Source: Paralcaligenes sp. KSB-10 (GTDB lineage Bacteria; Pseudomonadota; Gammaproteobacteria; Burkholderiales; Burkholderiaceae_B). From it: DNA of 64,000 nt. The stretch is from NCBI RefSeq assembly GCF_021266465.1, contig NZ_CP089848.1, positions 3,534,001 through 3,598,000 on the forward strand, written 5' to 3'. Positions 21,324-31,825 of the stretch are shown one piece after another. Below the pieces are notes generated by a model. It had not been told where the DNA came from. It saw only the letters and a program-made list of their open reading frames with translations, and did no database searches. The position numbers were made by a program, and so were the translations under genes. The stretch's first letter is position 1. Each line of letters starts with the position of its first letter.

Positions 21324-23426
21324 ATGGCCCGCAAAACCCCCATTGAGCGCTACCGCAACATAGGCATTTCTGCGCACATTGATGCAGGGAAAACCACAAC
21401 CACCGAACGCATTCTGTTCTACACCGGCGTCAATCACAAAATTGGCGAAGTTCATGACGGCGCTGCCACCATGGATTGGATGGAACAAGAGCAAGAGCGC
21501 GGCATCACCATCACTTCGGCTGCCACGACGGCATTCTGGCGTGGCATGGCGGGTAATTACCCCGAGCATCGCATCAACATCATCGACACCCCGGGACACG
21601 TCGACTTTACCATCGAGGTAGAGCGTTCGATGCGTGTGCTCGACGGCGCCTGCATGGTGTATTGCGCTGTGGGCGGCGTTCAGCCTCAATCCGAAACGGT
21701 ATGGCGCCAGGCCAATAAGTATGGCGTGCCGCGTTTGGCATTCGTCAACAAAATGGACCGTACCGGCGCCAATTTCTTCAAGGTTTACGATCAGCTCAAG
21801 CTGCGCCTCAAGGCCAGCCCCGTGCCGATCGTGATTCCTATCGGCGCCGAGGAAAGCTTCACCGGTGTGGTTGATCTCGTCAAGATGAAAGCCATTATCT
21901 GGGACGAAGCCAGCCAGGGCATGAAGTTCGAATACAGCGAGATCCCTGCCGAGCTTGCCGATCAAGCCAAGGAATGGCACGAGAAGCTGGTCGAGTCGGC
22001 TGCGGAGTCCTCCGAAGAACTCATGGATAAGTATCTTGAAACCGGTGTACTGACCGAAGACGAGATCAATCTGGGCATTCGCACGCGCACCATCGCCGGC
22101 GAAATCCAGCCTATGCTGTGCGGCACCGCGTTCAAGAACAAGGGCGTGCAACGCATGCTCGACGCCGTCATCGATTATCTGCCGTCGCCTGTCGATATCC
22201 CGCCTGTCGATGGCGTCGATGACGAAGGCAACGCCATTACTCGCGAAGCCAACGACGACGCGAAGTTCTCGGCATTGGCATTCAAGCTGATGAGCGATCC
22301 GTTTGTGGGTCAGCTGACCTTCGTGCGCGTTTATTCGGGTGTCTTGAAATCCGGCGATACGGTCTATAACCCCATCAAGGGCAAGAAAGAGCGTATCGGT
22401 CGTATTCTGCAGATGCACGCGAACAACCGCGCCGAAATCAAGGAAGTTCTGGCGGGCGACATCGCCGCTGTGGTGGGCCTGAAAGACGTCACGACCGGCG
22501 AAACGCTTTGCGATCTCGATTCGCACGTGTTGCTCGAGCGCATGGAGTTCCCCGAGCCCGTGATTTCGCAGGCCGTCGAACCCAAGACCAAGGCCGACCA
22601 GGAAAAAATGGGCATCGCGCTGTCGCGCCTTGCCCAGGAAGATCCTTCGTTCCGCGTACGCAGCGATGAAGAGTCCGGCCAAACCATTATTTCCGGTATG
22701 GGCGAACTGCACCTCGAAGTGCTGGTCGATCGCATGAGGCGCGAATTCGGCGTTGAAGCCAACGTCGGCAAGCCGCAAGTGGCCTACCGCGAAACGATAC
22801 GCAAGACCTGCGAAGAAATCGAAGGCAAGTTCGTCAAGCAGTCGGGCGGTCGCGGCCAGTACGGCCACGTTGTGCTCAAGCTTGAGCCTTTGCCTCCCGG
22901 CGGTGGCTTCGAGTTCGTCGACGCCATCAAGGGCGGTGTGGTTCCTCGCGAATATATTCCCGCGGTCGACAAGGGCATACGCGAAACTCTGCCAGCCGGC
23001 GTGGTGGCGGGTTACCCGGTGGTCGATGTCAAGGCGACGCTGTTCTTTGGTTCGTACCACGACGTGGACTCGAACGAAAACGCCTTCCGCATGGCCGCTT
23101 CCATCGCTTTCAAAGACGGTATGCGCAAAGCCAGCCCGGTCTTGCTTGAACCCATGATGGCGGTTGAAGTCGAGACCCCCGAAGATTATGCCGGTACGGT
23201 GATGGGCGATCTGTCCTCGCGTCGCGGTATGGTTCAGGGCATGGACGACATGGTGGGCGGCGGCAAGGTTATCAAGGCAGAAGTGCCCTTGGCCGAAATG
23301 TTTGGTTATTCGACCAGCCTGCGTTCGCAAACGCAAGGTCGCGCAACCTACACCATGGAGTTCAAGCACTACTCAGAAGCACCCAAGAACGTCGCTGACG
23401 AAGTCATCAGCGCACGCGGTAAGTAA
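21324..23426 (+). CDS. fusA: Translation elongation factor G
   Basis: EF-G is the GTPase that drives ribosomal translocation and, with RRF, ribosome recycling. The 700-residue protein has the G1 motif [15 protein letters not shown], switch-[10 protein letters not shown] and the NKMDRTGA specificity motif, followed by domains II-V (GRGQYGHV, then [16 protein letters not shown]). Length is normal. It is the third gene of the str operon. A GC-rich hairpin separates it from tuf. Confidence 0.98.
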   Translation: MARKTPIERYRNIGISAHIDAGKTTTTERILFYTGVNHKIGEVHDGAATMDWMEQEQERGITITSAATTAFWRGMAGNYPEHRINIIDTPGHVDFTIEVERSMRVLDGACMVYCAVGGVQPQSETVWRQANKYGVPRLAFVNKMDRTGANFFKVYDQLKLRLKASPVPIVIPIGAEESFTGVVDLVKMKAIIWDEASQGMKFEYSEIPAELADQAKEWHEKLVESAAESSEELMDKYLETGVLTEDEINLGIRTRTIAGEIQPMLCGTAFKNKGVQRMLDAVIDYLPSPVDIPPVDGVDDEGNAITREANDDAKFSALAFKLMSDPFVGQLTFVRVYSGVLKSGDTVYNPIKGKKERIGRILQMHANNRAEIKEVLAGDIAAVVGLKDVTTGETLCDLDSHVLLERMEFPEPVISQAVEPKTKADQEKMGIALSRLAQEDPSFRVRSDEESGQTIISGMGELHLEVLVDRMRREFGVEANVGKPQVAYRETIRKTCEEIEGKFVKQSGGRGQYGHVVLKLEPLPPGGGFEFVDAIKGGVVPREYIPAVDKGIRETLPAGVVAGYPVVDVKATLFFGSYHDVDSNENAFRMAASIAFKDGMRKASPVLLEPMMAVEVETPEDYAGTVMGDLSSRRGMVQGMDDMVGGGKVIKAEVPLAEMFGYSTSLRSQTQGRATYTMEFKHYSEAPKNVADEVISARGK

Positions 23427-23433
23427 TAAGGTC

Positions 23434-23467
23434 CGCCCATTTTCGGATGGGCGGGTAAATTTTTTGT
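23434..23467 (+). terminator. Hairpin with T-rich tail between fusA and tuf
   Basis: Stem CCGCCCA (23434-23440) pairs with TGGGCGG (23449-23455), followed by GTAAATTTTTTG. It has the form of an intrinsic terminator, but tuf follows within 30 bp and may be transcribed by read-through or from its own promoter. Confidence 0.6.
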
Positions 23468-23495
23468 TTCCTTGAAAATATTGATGGGATAAATC

Positions 23496-24686
<1,191 letters not shown>

Positions 24687-24700
24687 GCAGCATATCTCCA

Positions 24701-24726
24701 GGCGGGAATCAAGGTTCCCGCCCATT
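24701..24726 (+). terminator. Hairpin between tuf and rpsJ
   Basis: Stem GGCGGGAA (24701-24708) with TTCCCGCC (24715-24722), followed by CATTTCGTTCTTT. It could be a weak terminator or a processing site; rpsJ starts about 20 bp later. Confidence 0.5.
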
Positions 24727-24745
24727 TCGTTCTTTAGGAAACACC

Positions 24746-25057
24746 ATGAAAAACCAGAAAATCCGCATCCGCCTGAAAGCGTTCGACTACAAGCTGATCG
24801 ATCAATCGGCCGCTGAAATTGTTGAAACAGCCAAGCGTACGGGTGCTGTTGTGCGTGGCCCCGTGCCACTGCCCACACGCATCCGCCGTTACGATGTGCT
24901 GCGTTCGCCGCACGTCAACAAAACGTCGCGTGATCAATTCGAAATGCGCACTCATCAGCGCCTGATGGACATTGTCGATCCAACCGACAAAACCGTCGAT
25001 GCACTGATGCGCCTCGATCTGCCCGCTGGTGTAGACGTGGAAATTGCGTTGCAGTAA
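24746..25057 (+). CDS. rpsJ: 30S ribosomal protein S10
   Basis: S10 is a 30S head protein and, as NusE, a transcription antitermination partner of NusB. The 103-residue product is full length ([22 protein letters not shown] ... IALQ) and has the typical [15 protein letters not shown]-type loop (here [15 protein letters not shown]). It normally opens the S10 operon directly before rplC, but here a strong terminator follows and rplC is about 6 kb away, so it behaves as the last gene of the str operon. Confidence 0.97.
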   Translation: MKNQKIRIRLKAFDYKLIDQSAAEIVETAKRTGAVVRGPVPLPTRIRRYDVLRSPHVNKTSRDQFEMRTHQRLMDIVDPTDKTVDALMRLDLPAGVDVEIALQ

Positions 25058-25086
25058 TCTATGCTTGCATAAGCCTAGCCGGTTTA

Positions 25087-25123
25087 AAAAAGCGCCATGC
25101 TTGAAAAGCATGGCGCTTTTGCT
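25087..25123 (+). terminator. Strong intrinsic terminator after rpsJ
   Basis: A perfect 14-bp stem, AAAAGCGCCATGCT (25087-25100) with AGCATGGCGCTTTT (25107-25120), ends in a T tract. The symmetric A and T tracts could work on both strands. It cuts rpsJ off from everything downstream. Confidence 0.92.
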
Positions 25124-25155
25124 TTATGGCCAGGAAACAACAGGAGAGGTGGGTC

Positions 25156-27078
25156 ATGGGGTTAGTCCTGACATTATTGGTGTGGGTCGGCAGCGCACTG
25201 TATGCTCCGGTTGGCATGGCACAAACGCCGCCATGCAATGGCGGGGCCCCCATACGGTTTGCGAGCCAGAACTGGGAAAGCGCCGAGTTCACCATGAATG
25301 TCTTGCAGCAGATTCTGCAAAAGGCCTACGACTGCAAGACCGAGACTGTGCCGGGTACGCCGGCCGCCACCGAAACCGCGTTGGTGCAAAATGATTTGCA
25401 GGTGGTCGCCGAAGAGTGGACGGGCCGCTCGGCGATCATCGAACAGGGGATCAAATCCGGTGCGGTTCGGGTGGTGGGCAATACGCTGAAAGGGGGCGCC
25501 GAGCAGGGTTGGTACGTGCCTTATTATCTGGTCCATGGCGACCCCGAACGAGGCATCAAGGCAGCCGCCCCCAATTTGAAATCCTGGCAGGATTTGCCCG
25601 GATACAAGAATTTATTCACCGACCCCGAGGAGCCCGGGAAGGGCCGCTTTCTGAATTGCCCCAGCGGATGGGCCTGCGAGCAGTTCAATACGCGTTATTT
25701 GACGCTGTTCGGCCTGGGCAAGGACTACACGAATTTCCGCGCCGGAACGGGCGCCGCACTGGACGCCGCCATCAGCTCCGCCTACGATCAGGGCAAGCCG
25801 ATATTGTTCTACTACTGGCAGCCGACCGGGTTGATGGCCAAGTACAAATTTCAGAAGATCGGTATGCCGCCCTTCAACCAGGCCTGTTGGGACGCCATGG
25901 TCAGCGGCAAGGGCCAGCCCTGCCCCAGCGATTTTCTGGTTGCCCATCTGGGGATTGCGGTGTCGTCGCCTTTTGCCGCGCAAAACCCCGAGCTTATCCA
26001 GTTATTCCAGCGCGTGCAGTTCGAGCCCACTCTGCTCGATCGGGTGATCTACACCATGACGAGCCAGCATATCCGGGGGGATATCGCTGCTCAGCGTTTT
26101 TTGCGCAAGAACCCCGAGGTCTGGCAGGCCTGGCTGCCCGCCGACAAAATAACACGCCTGGAGCAAGCCCTGGGCCTGCGGGCCGGCGCCAAGTCAGCCG
26201 GCTATTCGATATTCCCCACGCTCTCCATGAGCGACTACGTGAATCATCAGTTGCTGGCCGCGGTAAAACAGTACGGCGCCAGCCTCCACAGACTCAGCGA
26301 TCTTATTCTGGATGCCATTCTGTTGCCGGTGGAACGCAGCCTGCAGGCCATCCATCCGGCCATCCTGCTTTTTCTCGTCGGCCTGCTGGCGTGGCATGCC
26401 ACCCGAAAAAAATTCCTGGCCATTTGCTATGTGGCCGGCCTGTACGCCATAGGCAGCGTAGGTTTGTGGGACAAGCTGATGCAAACCTTTGCGCTGGTGC
26501 TGGTGTCCACCGTATTCGCGATTGTCCTGGGCATTCCCGTCGGCATACTCGCGGCTCGTCATCGCTGGCTGCGCCGCGTCCTGACGCCCGTACTCGATGT
26601 CATGCAGACCCTGCCCAGCTTCGTGTATCTGATTCCGGTGCTGATGTTCTTCGGGCTGGGCAAGGTGCCGGCCTTGTTTGCGACCATTATTTATGCCGTG
26701 CCGCCGCTCATACGCCTGACCACCCTGGGATTGCGCCAGGTTGATCGCAATATGGTCGAGGCGGCTCAGTCGTTTGGAGTGACTCGCTGGCAGATGCTGA
26801 CGCGGGTGACTCTGCCCTTGGCTCGTCCCAGCATTATGGCGGGGGTCAATCAGACCACGATGATGTCGCTGTCGATGGTCGTGGTGGCGTCCATGATCGG
26901 TGCGCGCGGGTTGGGCGAAGACGTGCTGGCAGGCATACAGACCCTGAATGTGGGGCTGGGCTTGCAGGCCGGCCTGGCCATTGTGATCCTGGCTATCGTG
27001 ATCGACCGCATTACGCAGGCATACGGCAAGTCGCAGCGCAGCACCAAACGGCGCAACAGGGTGGGTGGTGCGAAATGA
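25156..27078 (+). CDS. Glycine betaine/proline-type ABC transporter: substrate-binding and permease fusion
   Basis: A 640-residue fusion. After a signal peptide (about 1-24, ending GMAQ) comes a periplasmic OpuAC/ProX-type receptor domain to about residue 300 (IRFASQNWESAEFTMNVLQQIL ... VVAEEWTGRSAIIEQGI), followed by a ProW-type permease of about six helices. The permease has the EAA loop MVEAAQSFGVTRWQMLTRVTLPLARPSI near residue 534 and SMIGARGLGEDVL. The start at 25156 is preceded by GGAGAGG; the in-frame ATG at 25126 overlaps the rpsJ terminator. The ATPase gene overlaps its end by 4 bp. The substrate is probably a quaternary amine such as glycine betaine or choline, by family only. Confidence 0.85.
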   Translation: MGLVLTLLVWVGSALYAPVGMAQTPPCNGGAPIRFASQNWESAEFTMNVLQQILQKAYDCKTETVPGTPAATETALVQNDLQVVAEEWTGRSAIIEQGIKSGAVRVVGNTLKGGAEQGWYVPYYLVHGDPERGIKAAAPNLKSWQDLPGYKNLFTDPEEPGKGRFLNCPSGWACEQFNTRYLTLFGLGKDYTNFRAGTGAALDAAISSAYDQGKPILFYYWQPTGLMAKYKFQKIGMPPFNQACWDAMVSGKGQPCPSDFLVAHLGIAVSSPFAAQNPELIQLFQRVQFEPTLLDRVIYTMTSQHIRGDIAAQRFLRKNPEVWQAWLPADKITRLEQALGLRAGAKSAGYSIFPTLSMSDYVNHQLLAAVKQYGASLHRLSDLILDAILLPVERSLQAIHPAILLFLVGLLAWHATRKKFLAICYVAGLYAIGSVGLWDKLMQTFALVLVSTVFAIVLGIPVGILAARHRWLRRVLTPVLDVMQTLPSFVYLIPVLMFFGLGKVPALFATIIYAVPPLIRLTTLGLRQVDRNMVEAAQSFGVTRWQMLTRVTLPLARPSIMAGVNQTTMMSLSMVVVASMIGARGLGEDVLAGIQTLNVGLGLQAGLAIVILAIVIDRITQAYGKSQRSTKRRNRVGGAK

Positions 27079-27890
27079 ACGAAACCAAAATCGAAGTTCG
27101 CAATGTGTACAAAGTATTCGGCTCCAATCAGCGTCATGCGCTGGAGCTTTTGCGCCAGGGCGGCGACAAGCAGTCGGTGCAGGCCCGAACGCAGTGCAAT
27201 GTGGGCCTTGCTGGCGTCAGCCTGGCACTCCCCGCAGGCAAAATATCGTGCATCATGGGCTTGTCGGGTTCTGGAAAATCCACTCTCGTGCGCCATCTCA
27301 ATCGCTTGATCGATCCATCGGCCGGTGAAATCCTGATCGACGGCCGGAATATATTGCTGCTCGATATGCCGGGCCTGCGCCAGTTGCGGCGCCGCACCAT
27401 CAGCATGGTATTTCAGAACTTCGGCTTGCTGCCGCATATCAATGTGCTCGATAACGTGGCTTTCGGCCTGCATGTGCGCGGCGACGACAAGAAACGGGCC
27501 CGAGAGGCCGCGCTGGCCTGGCTGCAGCGTGTGGGCCTGAGCGATTACGGCCAAAGCTACCCCGACGAACTTTCCGGCGGCATGCGTCAACGAGTGGGCC
27601 TGGCGCGCGCCCTGGCAATGGACACCGAGATTTTGTTGATGGACGAGCCGTTTTCAGCCCTGGATCCGCTGATACGCTACGACATGCAGGATCAGCTTCT
27701 GGTTTTGCAGCAGCGGCTGCAAAAAACCATTGTTTTTATTACCCACGATATCGACGAAGCCTTGCGGTTGGGCCAGCATATCGCCATCCTGCGGGACGGC
27801 AGGGTCGAGCAGGCCGGCCCGCCCGACGAAATCAGGAACCGGCCCGCCAATGATTACGTCGAACGTTTTGTGGTGCGGCGCACGGCATAG
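27075..27890 (+). CDS. Glycine betaine/proline-type ABC transporter ATP-binding protein
   Basis: The 271-residue ATPase partner of the fusion upstream; the two overlap by ATGA. It shows Walker A GLSGSGKST (62-70), signature LSGGMRQRVGLARAL and Walker B EILLMDEPFSALDPL, and a D-loop/H-loop FITHDIDEAL. It matches the ProV/OpuAA type, with the characteristic N-terminal insertion before Walker A, but ends at 271 residues and so lacks the C-terminal CBS domains that sense ionic strength in OpuA. Transport may therefore not be osmotically gated. Confidence 0.88.
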   Translation: MNETKIEVRNVYKVFGSNQRHALELLRQGGDKQSVQARTQCNVGLAGVSLALPAGKISCIMGLSGSGKSTLVRHLNRLIDPSAGEILIDGRNILLLDMPGLRQLRRRTISMVFQNFGLLPHINVLDNVAFGLHVRGDDKKRAREAALAWLQRVGLSDYGQSYPDELSGGMRQRVGLARALAMDTEILLMDEPFSALDPLIRYDMQDQLLVLQQRLQKTIVFITHDIDEALRLGQHIAILRDGRVEQAGPPDEIRNRPANDYVERFVVRRTA

Positions 27891-28018
27891 TTTCGCGCAG
27901 CTTGTGACGCGCGTCTGTAATTTACGGAATTGGGCCTTTATCGGGCTGAATATAGACGTGTATCTCTTGCGCCGATGGTTGTAATATGACACTCCATTCT
28001 ATGAAAAGAATCACATGA

Positions 28019-28774
28019 ATGATCGAAAACATCAACTCGGCGCTTAGAAAGCAGTCGCGCTTGCCTCTGTCGCTCAGGGTCAAGTACATCTTGCGAGAGA
28101 GGTTGGAGAACGGCGAATGGCCGGTCGGTTCGCGCATTCCCACCTTGCTGGATTTCGTCGCCGAATACGGAGTGTCCCGGGCGACGGTACGCGCGGCGCT
28201 TGACGAACTCGAGCGTGAAGGCCTGATCGAGCGCACGCGAGGCAAAGGTACGTTCGTGATTGGCGATGCCACCAAAGAGCGTTGGCTGATGTTGCCCGGA
28301 GACTGGCATTCACTGGTACGGCATATCGAGAACCTGCGGGTTCGCTTTGTGGTGCTCGATAGCGGCTACGGTACGCTTCCTGCCGAAGTGCAGGGGCAGG
28401 CTGGCAGTGGGCTTTATTGGTGGACCATGCGGGTAAACTGGACCGACGATATGCCCTATAGCATCAATACCGTCTATGTCATCAAGCGCTTGGTGGATCT
28501 GAAAAAATCGGCCTTCAAGTCCGAGCCGGTACTGCCTGTGATCAACCGGTATTTCAAAGACGAACTGCATACGGCTACGCAAATATTGACGATCCGGTCC
28601 GCCGACGCCCTGGTCGCCAAGCAATTGCATATCGAGATCGGCACGGCGGTAGCGCAGGCGCTGCGGGTCGCGCGCAACGAGCAGCAAGAGATCGTATATG
28701 TTGCGCGAGTCCTGTATCCGGCCAAGCACCTGTGCGTCGAGACGCAATTCCATCCGCGCGACGAAGCGGATTGA
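28019..28774 (+). CDS. GntR-family transcriptional regulator (HutC/UTRA type)
   Basis: A 251-residue regulator with an N-terminal winged helix at about 14-80 (LRERLENGEWPVGSRIPTLLDFVAEYGVSRATVRAALDELEREGLIERTRGKGTFV) and a C-terminal UTRA-type ligand domain. It lies 128 bp after the betaine-type transporter and 166 bp before a metallo-hydrolase and a Bug receptor, so it could control either. An inverted repeat in the downstream gap (28832-28853) is a candidate operator. Effector unknown. Confidence 0.85.
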   Translation: MIENINSALRKQSRLPLSLRVKYILRERLENGEWPVGSRIPTLLDFVAEYGVSRATVRAALDELEREGLIERTRGKGTFVIGDATKERWLMLPGDWHSLVRHIENLRVRFVVLDSGYGTLPAEVQGQAGSGLYWWTMRVNWTDDMPYSINTVYVIKRLVDLKKSAFKSEPVLPVINRYFKDELHTATQILTIRSADALVAKQLHIEIGTAVAQALRVARNEQQEIVYVARVLYPAKHLCVETQFHPRDEAD

Positions 28775-28808
28775 TGCCGCATTTTGCGGAAAATTTGAAT
28801 TTTACTGA

Positions 28809-28853
28809 TTGACTTCTTCAAAAAAAATGATAAAGTCACAAAAAACGGACTTT
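28809..28853 (+). promoter_or_regulatory. Putative promoter and inverted-repeat operator before the MBL hydrolase gene
   Basis: TTGACT (28809-28814) and TAAAGT (28831-28836), 16 bp apart, form a plausible sigma-70 promoter in an AT-rich stretch that stands out from the GC-rich surroundings. AAAGTC (28832-28837) and GACTTT (28848-28853) form an inverted repeat overlapping the -10 box, a suitable place for repression by the adjacent GntR protein. Motif-based only. Confidence 0.45.
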
Positions 28854-28940
28854 GATACTTTAAAAGACTCTTGTCCATGAAATTTGGCTGCGGATCGGCC
28901 TGCCGTGGGCTTGAGAGTTCTTGGGCTTTAGGAGACACAC

Positions 28941-29834
28941 TTGAAAATCACTATGCTTGGCACGGGTGCGGCGCTACCCGATCCCGATAGGGCGCAATCG
29001 TCGATTCTGGTCACCCTGGATAATGGCCGGAATTATCTGTTCGACTGCGGCGAAGGTTCAACGCGCCAGATGGTGCGGGCCAATATCAATCCCGCCGACG
29101 TGGGCTGGGTATTCATCAGCCACTTGCATTACGATCATGTCTGCGGCCTGCCCTTTTTTGTCTTGTCCAGCTGGGTGTTCAACCGCGAAGGCCGGCTTAA
29201 AGTGTACGGGCCGCGCGGTACACAGGACTTCGTCGACCATTCGTTTGAAAACGGCGCCTTCAAGGTCGATATCCAGGCTCGTGCCTCTTATGGCGTGCGA
29301 CAGAAGAATATCGAGGCGGTGCGTCCGCTGGTAACCGAGGTCAGTCCTGGCCTGATCTACCAGGACGAAGACGTCAAGATTTACGTCGATCTCGTTGACC
29401 ATATCCCCACGGAAATTACCGATTGCTTCGGCATTCGCCTGGAAGCCGAGGGCAAGGTCGTGGCTTTCAGCGGCGACACCAAGCCGTGCGAGTCCATGAT
29501 ACGGCTGGCCAAGGATGCCGACCTGCTGATCCACGAATGCACCTTTCCCGAGTCGTTCCTGGCGCATCGGGCTAAATCCGGGGTCGGCACCTACGCACAC
29601 ACGAGCCCTTTGGAATTAGGGAAAATTGCCACGCAAGCCAATGTGCAGGCACTCGTTGCCACCCATTTCGGGCATTACGACTCCACCAGCCCGGTGATCA
29701 AGCGGGCGGCAGCGAATCACCTGCCCGTGGACTTGATGGGCCCGGACATGCTTGATGAAGTTGTGCGGGACTTGCGCAAGAACTACAAGGGATCGATACG
29801 GCTGGCCCATGATTTGATGCGGATCGATTTATAG
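28941..29834 (+). CDS. Metallo-beta-lactamase-fold hydrolase (RNase Z/arylsulfatase-like)
   Basis: A 297-residue protein of the metallo-beta-lactamase fold. Zinc ligands are visible: H61-L-H63-Y-D65-H66 (SHLHYDHVCGLP), an aspartate in FSGDTKPC, HECTFPE and the ATHFGHYDS histidine. The start is TTG at 28941, 6 bp after AGGAGA. The domain order resembles RNase Z-type and related small-molecule hydrolases; a housekeeping tRNA-processing role is doubtful given its place between a GntR regulator and a Bug receptor, which suggests hydrolysis of an imported compound. Substrate unknown. Confidence 0.82.
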   Translation: MKITMLGTGAALPDPDRAQSSILVTLDNGRNYLFDCGEGSTRQMVRANINPADVGWVFISHLHYDHVCGLPFFVLSSWVFNREGRLKVYGPRGTQDFVDHSFENGAFKVDIQARASYGVRQKNIEAVRPLVTEVSPGLIYQDEDVKIYVDLVDHIPTEITDCFGIRLEAEGKVVAFSGDTKPCESMIRLAKDADLLIHECTFPESFLAHRAKSGVGTYAHTSPLELGKIATQANVQALVATHFGHYDSTSPVIKRAAANHLPVDLMGPDMLDEVVRDLRKNYKGSIRLAHDLMRIDL

Positions 29835-29934
29835 TAAGGCGGTGCGTGGAAATCTGGCCAGGGCACTGAGTTAGAAGCTTTATGAAAAAGAGGTGCCGGC
29901 CTTTGCCCTTATGCCGTTGTCCGGGAGATAGATT

Positions 29935-30906
29935 ATGTTTGCAAGGCGTTATGGATTAGGTAAATGGCTGGCCGTTTTAGGCCTGAGCTTCAGTGCGGCC
30001 GCCGCCGCGGCTTATCCAGATCATCCGATACGGGTGGTATTGCCGTATGCCGCGGGAGCGGCCGGGGATATCGTGTTCAGGATGCTGCAGCCCGGATTGA
30101 ACAAAGAATTGGGCCAGTCGGTCGTACTGGACTACAAATCGGGAGCGGGCGGAAACATCGGCACGCAAGAGGTGGTGCGCGCGGCCCCAGACGGCTATAC
30201 CCTGGTATTTGGCGCAACCAATAATTTCGTCATCAACCAGTTCCTCTACAAGATGAACTTCGATCCCCTGAAAGCTTTGGAGCCCATCGCCAAGGTGGCC
30301 GAGGTTCCCGCATTCATTTATCTGAACGCCAATGTGCCGGCGCATGATTTTGCCGAATTCAAGGCTTATGCCGCACAACATCCAGGCGTCCTGAACTATG
30401 GCACGCCGGGCGCCGGCACCACTCCGGCCCTGTCGGGCTGGATGTTGTCCGAGGCCGTGCATGGCGACATGACGGCCATTACGTATCGCGGGTCGGCCCC
30501 GGGCGTGCAGGCGTTGCTATCCAATCAGATCCAGGTCTATATCGGCGGCTACGGAGTGGCTTCCGCTTATCTGCCTTCCGGCAAGCTGCGCGTTTTGGCG
30601 GTTGCCCTGCCCAAAAGGTTCGCCGAATTGCCGGATGTCCCTACTACCAAAGAAGTGGGCATAGGCGATGCCGTGGTCAGCAACTGGTGGGGACTGGCGG
30701 CGCCCAAAGGCACTCCGGCCGCGGTGGTGGCGCGCATCGAGCAGGCCCTGCATAAGGTACTGGCCGATCCGGCAATCCAGCAAAAGCTGCAAGCCCAGGG
30801 CTTTTTGGTCAATCTGGGCAGCGCAGCCGCGTTCAAGGCCGATCTGCAAAAAGAGGCGCCCTACTGGCAGGATGTCATCAAGCGTTCGGGCGTGAAGATC
30901 AATTGA
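29935..30906 (+). CDS. Bug/TctC-family tripartite tricarboxylate transporter receptor
   Basis: A 323-residue periplasmic receptor with a signal peptide (about 1-25, ending AAAAAYP). Family signatures are YPDHPIRVVLPYAAGAAGDIVFR at the mature N-terminus and GAGGNIGTQEVVRAAPDGYTLVFG. Bug proteins capture organic acids or amides for TctAB permeases; no tctA or tctB gene is in the window. It follows the MBL hydrolase by 100 bp in the same direction. Ligand unknown. Confidence 0.9.
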   Translation: MFARRYGLGKWLAVLGLSFSAAAAAAYPDHPIRVVLPYAAGAAGDIVFRMLQPGLNKELGQSVVLDYKSGAGGNIGTQEVVRAAPDGYTLVFGATNNFVINQFLYKMNFDPLKALEPIAKVAEVPAFIYLNANVPAHDFAEFKAYAAQHPGVLNYGTPGAGTTPALSGWMLSEAVHGDMTAITYRGSAPGVQALLSNQIQVYIGGYGVASAYLPSGKLRVLAVALPKRFAELPDVPTTKEVGIGDAVVSNWWGLAAPKGTPAAVVARIEQALHKVLADPAIQQKLQAQGFLVNLGSAAAFKADLQKEAPYWQDVIKRSGVKIN

Positions 30907-31133
30907 TCCGGGTGCTTGTGGCGCGCAGGCAATACGGCATCGGCAAACAGGCATTCTTGGCAGGCAGCAGCTTGCCAAGTGGGCAAAATCCGTGTTAAAG
31001 TTGTTAGCTTAGCCAAAGTTCTTGGTTATGTGATTGCGTGCGCAAGCACATATTACATTTGCGTGGCGGGGGAAGTAACCTTGCGCCGCGCCTAATTAGC
31101 CCCGACCAATCGTAGTTGGGAATGGAGAAAACG
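30907..31133 (+). promoter_or_regulatory. Leader/promoter region of the displaced S10 operon (rplC to rpsQ)
   Basis: This 227-bp gap must supply the promoter for the ten ribosomal genes downstream, since rpsJ and its terminator are 6 kb away. A short hairpin, CTTGGCA (30956-30962) with TGCCAAG (30973-30979), follows the Bug gene. The stretch 31000-31065 is AT-richer than its surroundings and contains ATATTACATTT, a possible -10 region. A GGAG (31124-31127) precedes rplC. I could not fix a promoter. Confidence 0.4.
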
Positions 31134-31823
31134 ATGTCGAATCCGACACCTACGCCTGCCGCCTATCGGCTGGGACTCGTGGGGCGCAAAGTCGGCATGA
31201 CCCGTATTTTTACCGAGGAAGGCGAGTCCATCCCGGTTACAGTACTGGACGTGTCGAACAACCGCGTTACCCAAGTCAAGTCGCCAGAAGTCGATGGTTA
31301 TGCAGCCGTGCAAGTTGCCTATGGTAGCCGTCGCGCCTCGCGCGTGACCAAGCCGGTGGCAGGGCATTATGCCAAAGCCGGCACCGAAGCCGGTAGCATC
31401 CTCAAAGAATTCCGTCTAGACCCCGCCAAAGCCGCTGAGTTTTCAGCCGGTGCCGTCGTGGCCGTTGAAAGCGTATTCGAAGCAGGCCAGAAAGTTGATG
31501 TAACAGGCACGACGATCGGTAAAGGCTTTGCCGGCACGATCAAGCGTCACCATTTCAAATCGCAACGTGCTTCGCACGGTAACTCGCGTTCGCATCGCGT
31601 TCCGGGTTCGATTGGTCAGGCACAGGATCCGGGTCGTATTTTCCCGGGTAAGCGCATGTCCGGCCATTTGGGTGATGCGACTCGTACTGTTCAAAATCTC
31701 GACATCGTTCGTGTCGACGCAGAACGCGGTTTGTTGTTGGTCAAGGGCGCTGTCCCCGGCCACAAGAATTCCGATGTCATCGTGCGTCCGGCCATCAAGA
31801 TGTCGGCCAAGAAAGGAGCTTAA
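31134..31823 (+). CDS. rplC: 50S ribosomal protein L3
   Basis: L3 is an early-assembly protein whose loop reaches the peptidyl transferase centre. The 229-residue product starts at the ATG 6 bp after GGAG ([26 protein letters not shown]); a TTG at 31116 is in frame but less likely. The loop [27 protein letters not shown] carries the glutamine that PrmB methylates in other bacteria. It is the first gene of this S10 cluster because rpsJ is displaced. Confidence 0.96.
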   Translation: MSNPTPTPAAYRLGLVGRKVGMTRIFTEEGESIPVTVLDVSNNRVTQVKSPEVDGYAAVQVAYGSRRASRVTKPVAGHYAKAGTEAGSILKEFRLDPAKAAEFSAGAVVAVESVFEAGQKVDVTGTTIGKGFAGTIKRHHFKSQRASHGNSRSHRVPGSIGQAQDPGRIFPGKRMSGHLGDATRTVQNLDIVRVDAERGLLLVKGAVPGHKNSDVIVRPAIKMSAKKGA

Positions 31824-31825
31824 TC

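Noticed and set aside
21090-23369. 759-residue open frame antisense to rpsG and fusA
   Set aside because: Overlaps two certain genes and has no protein-like features.
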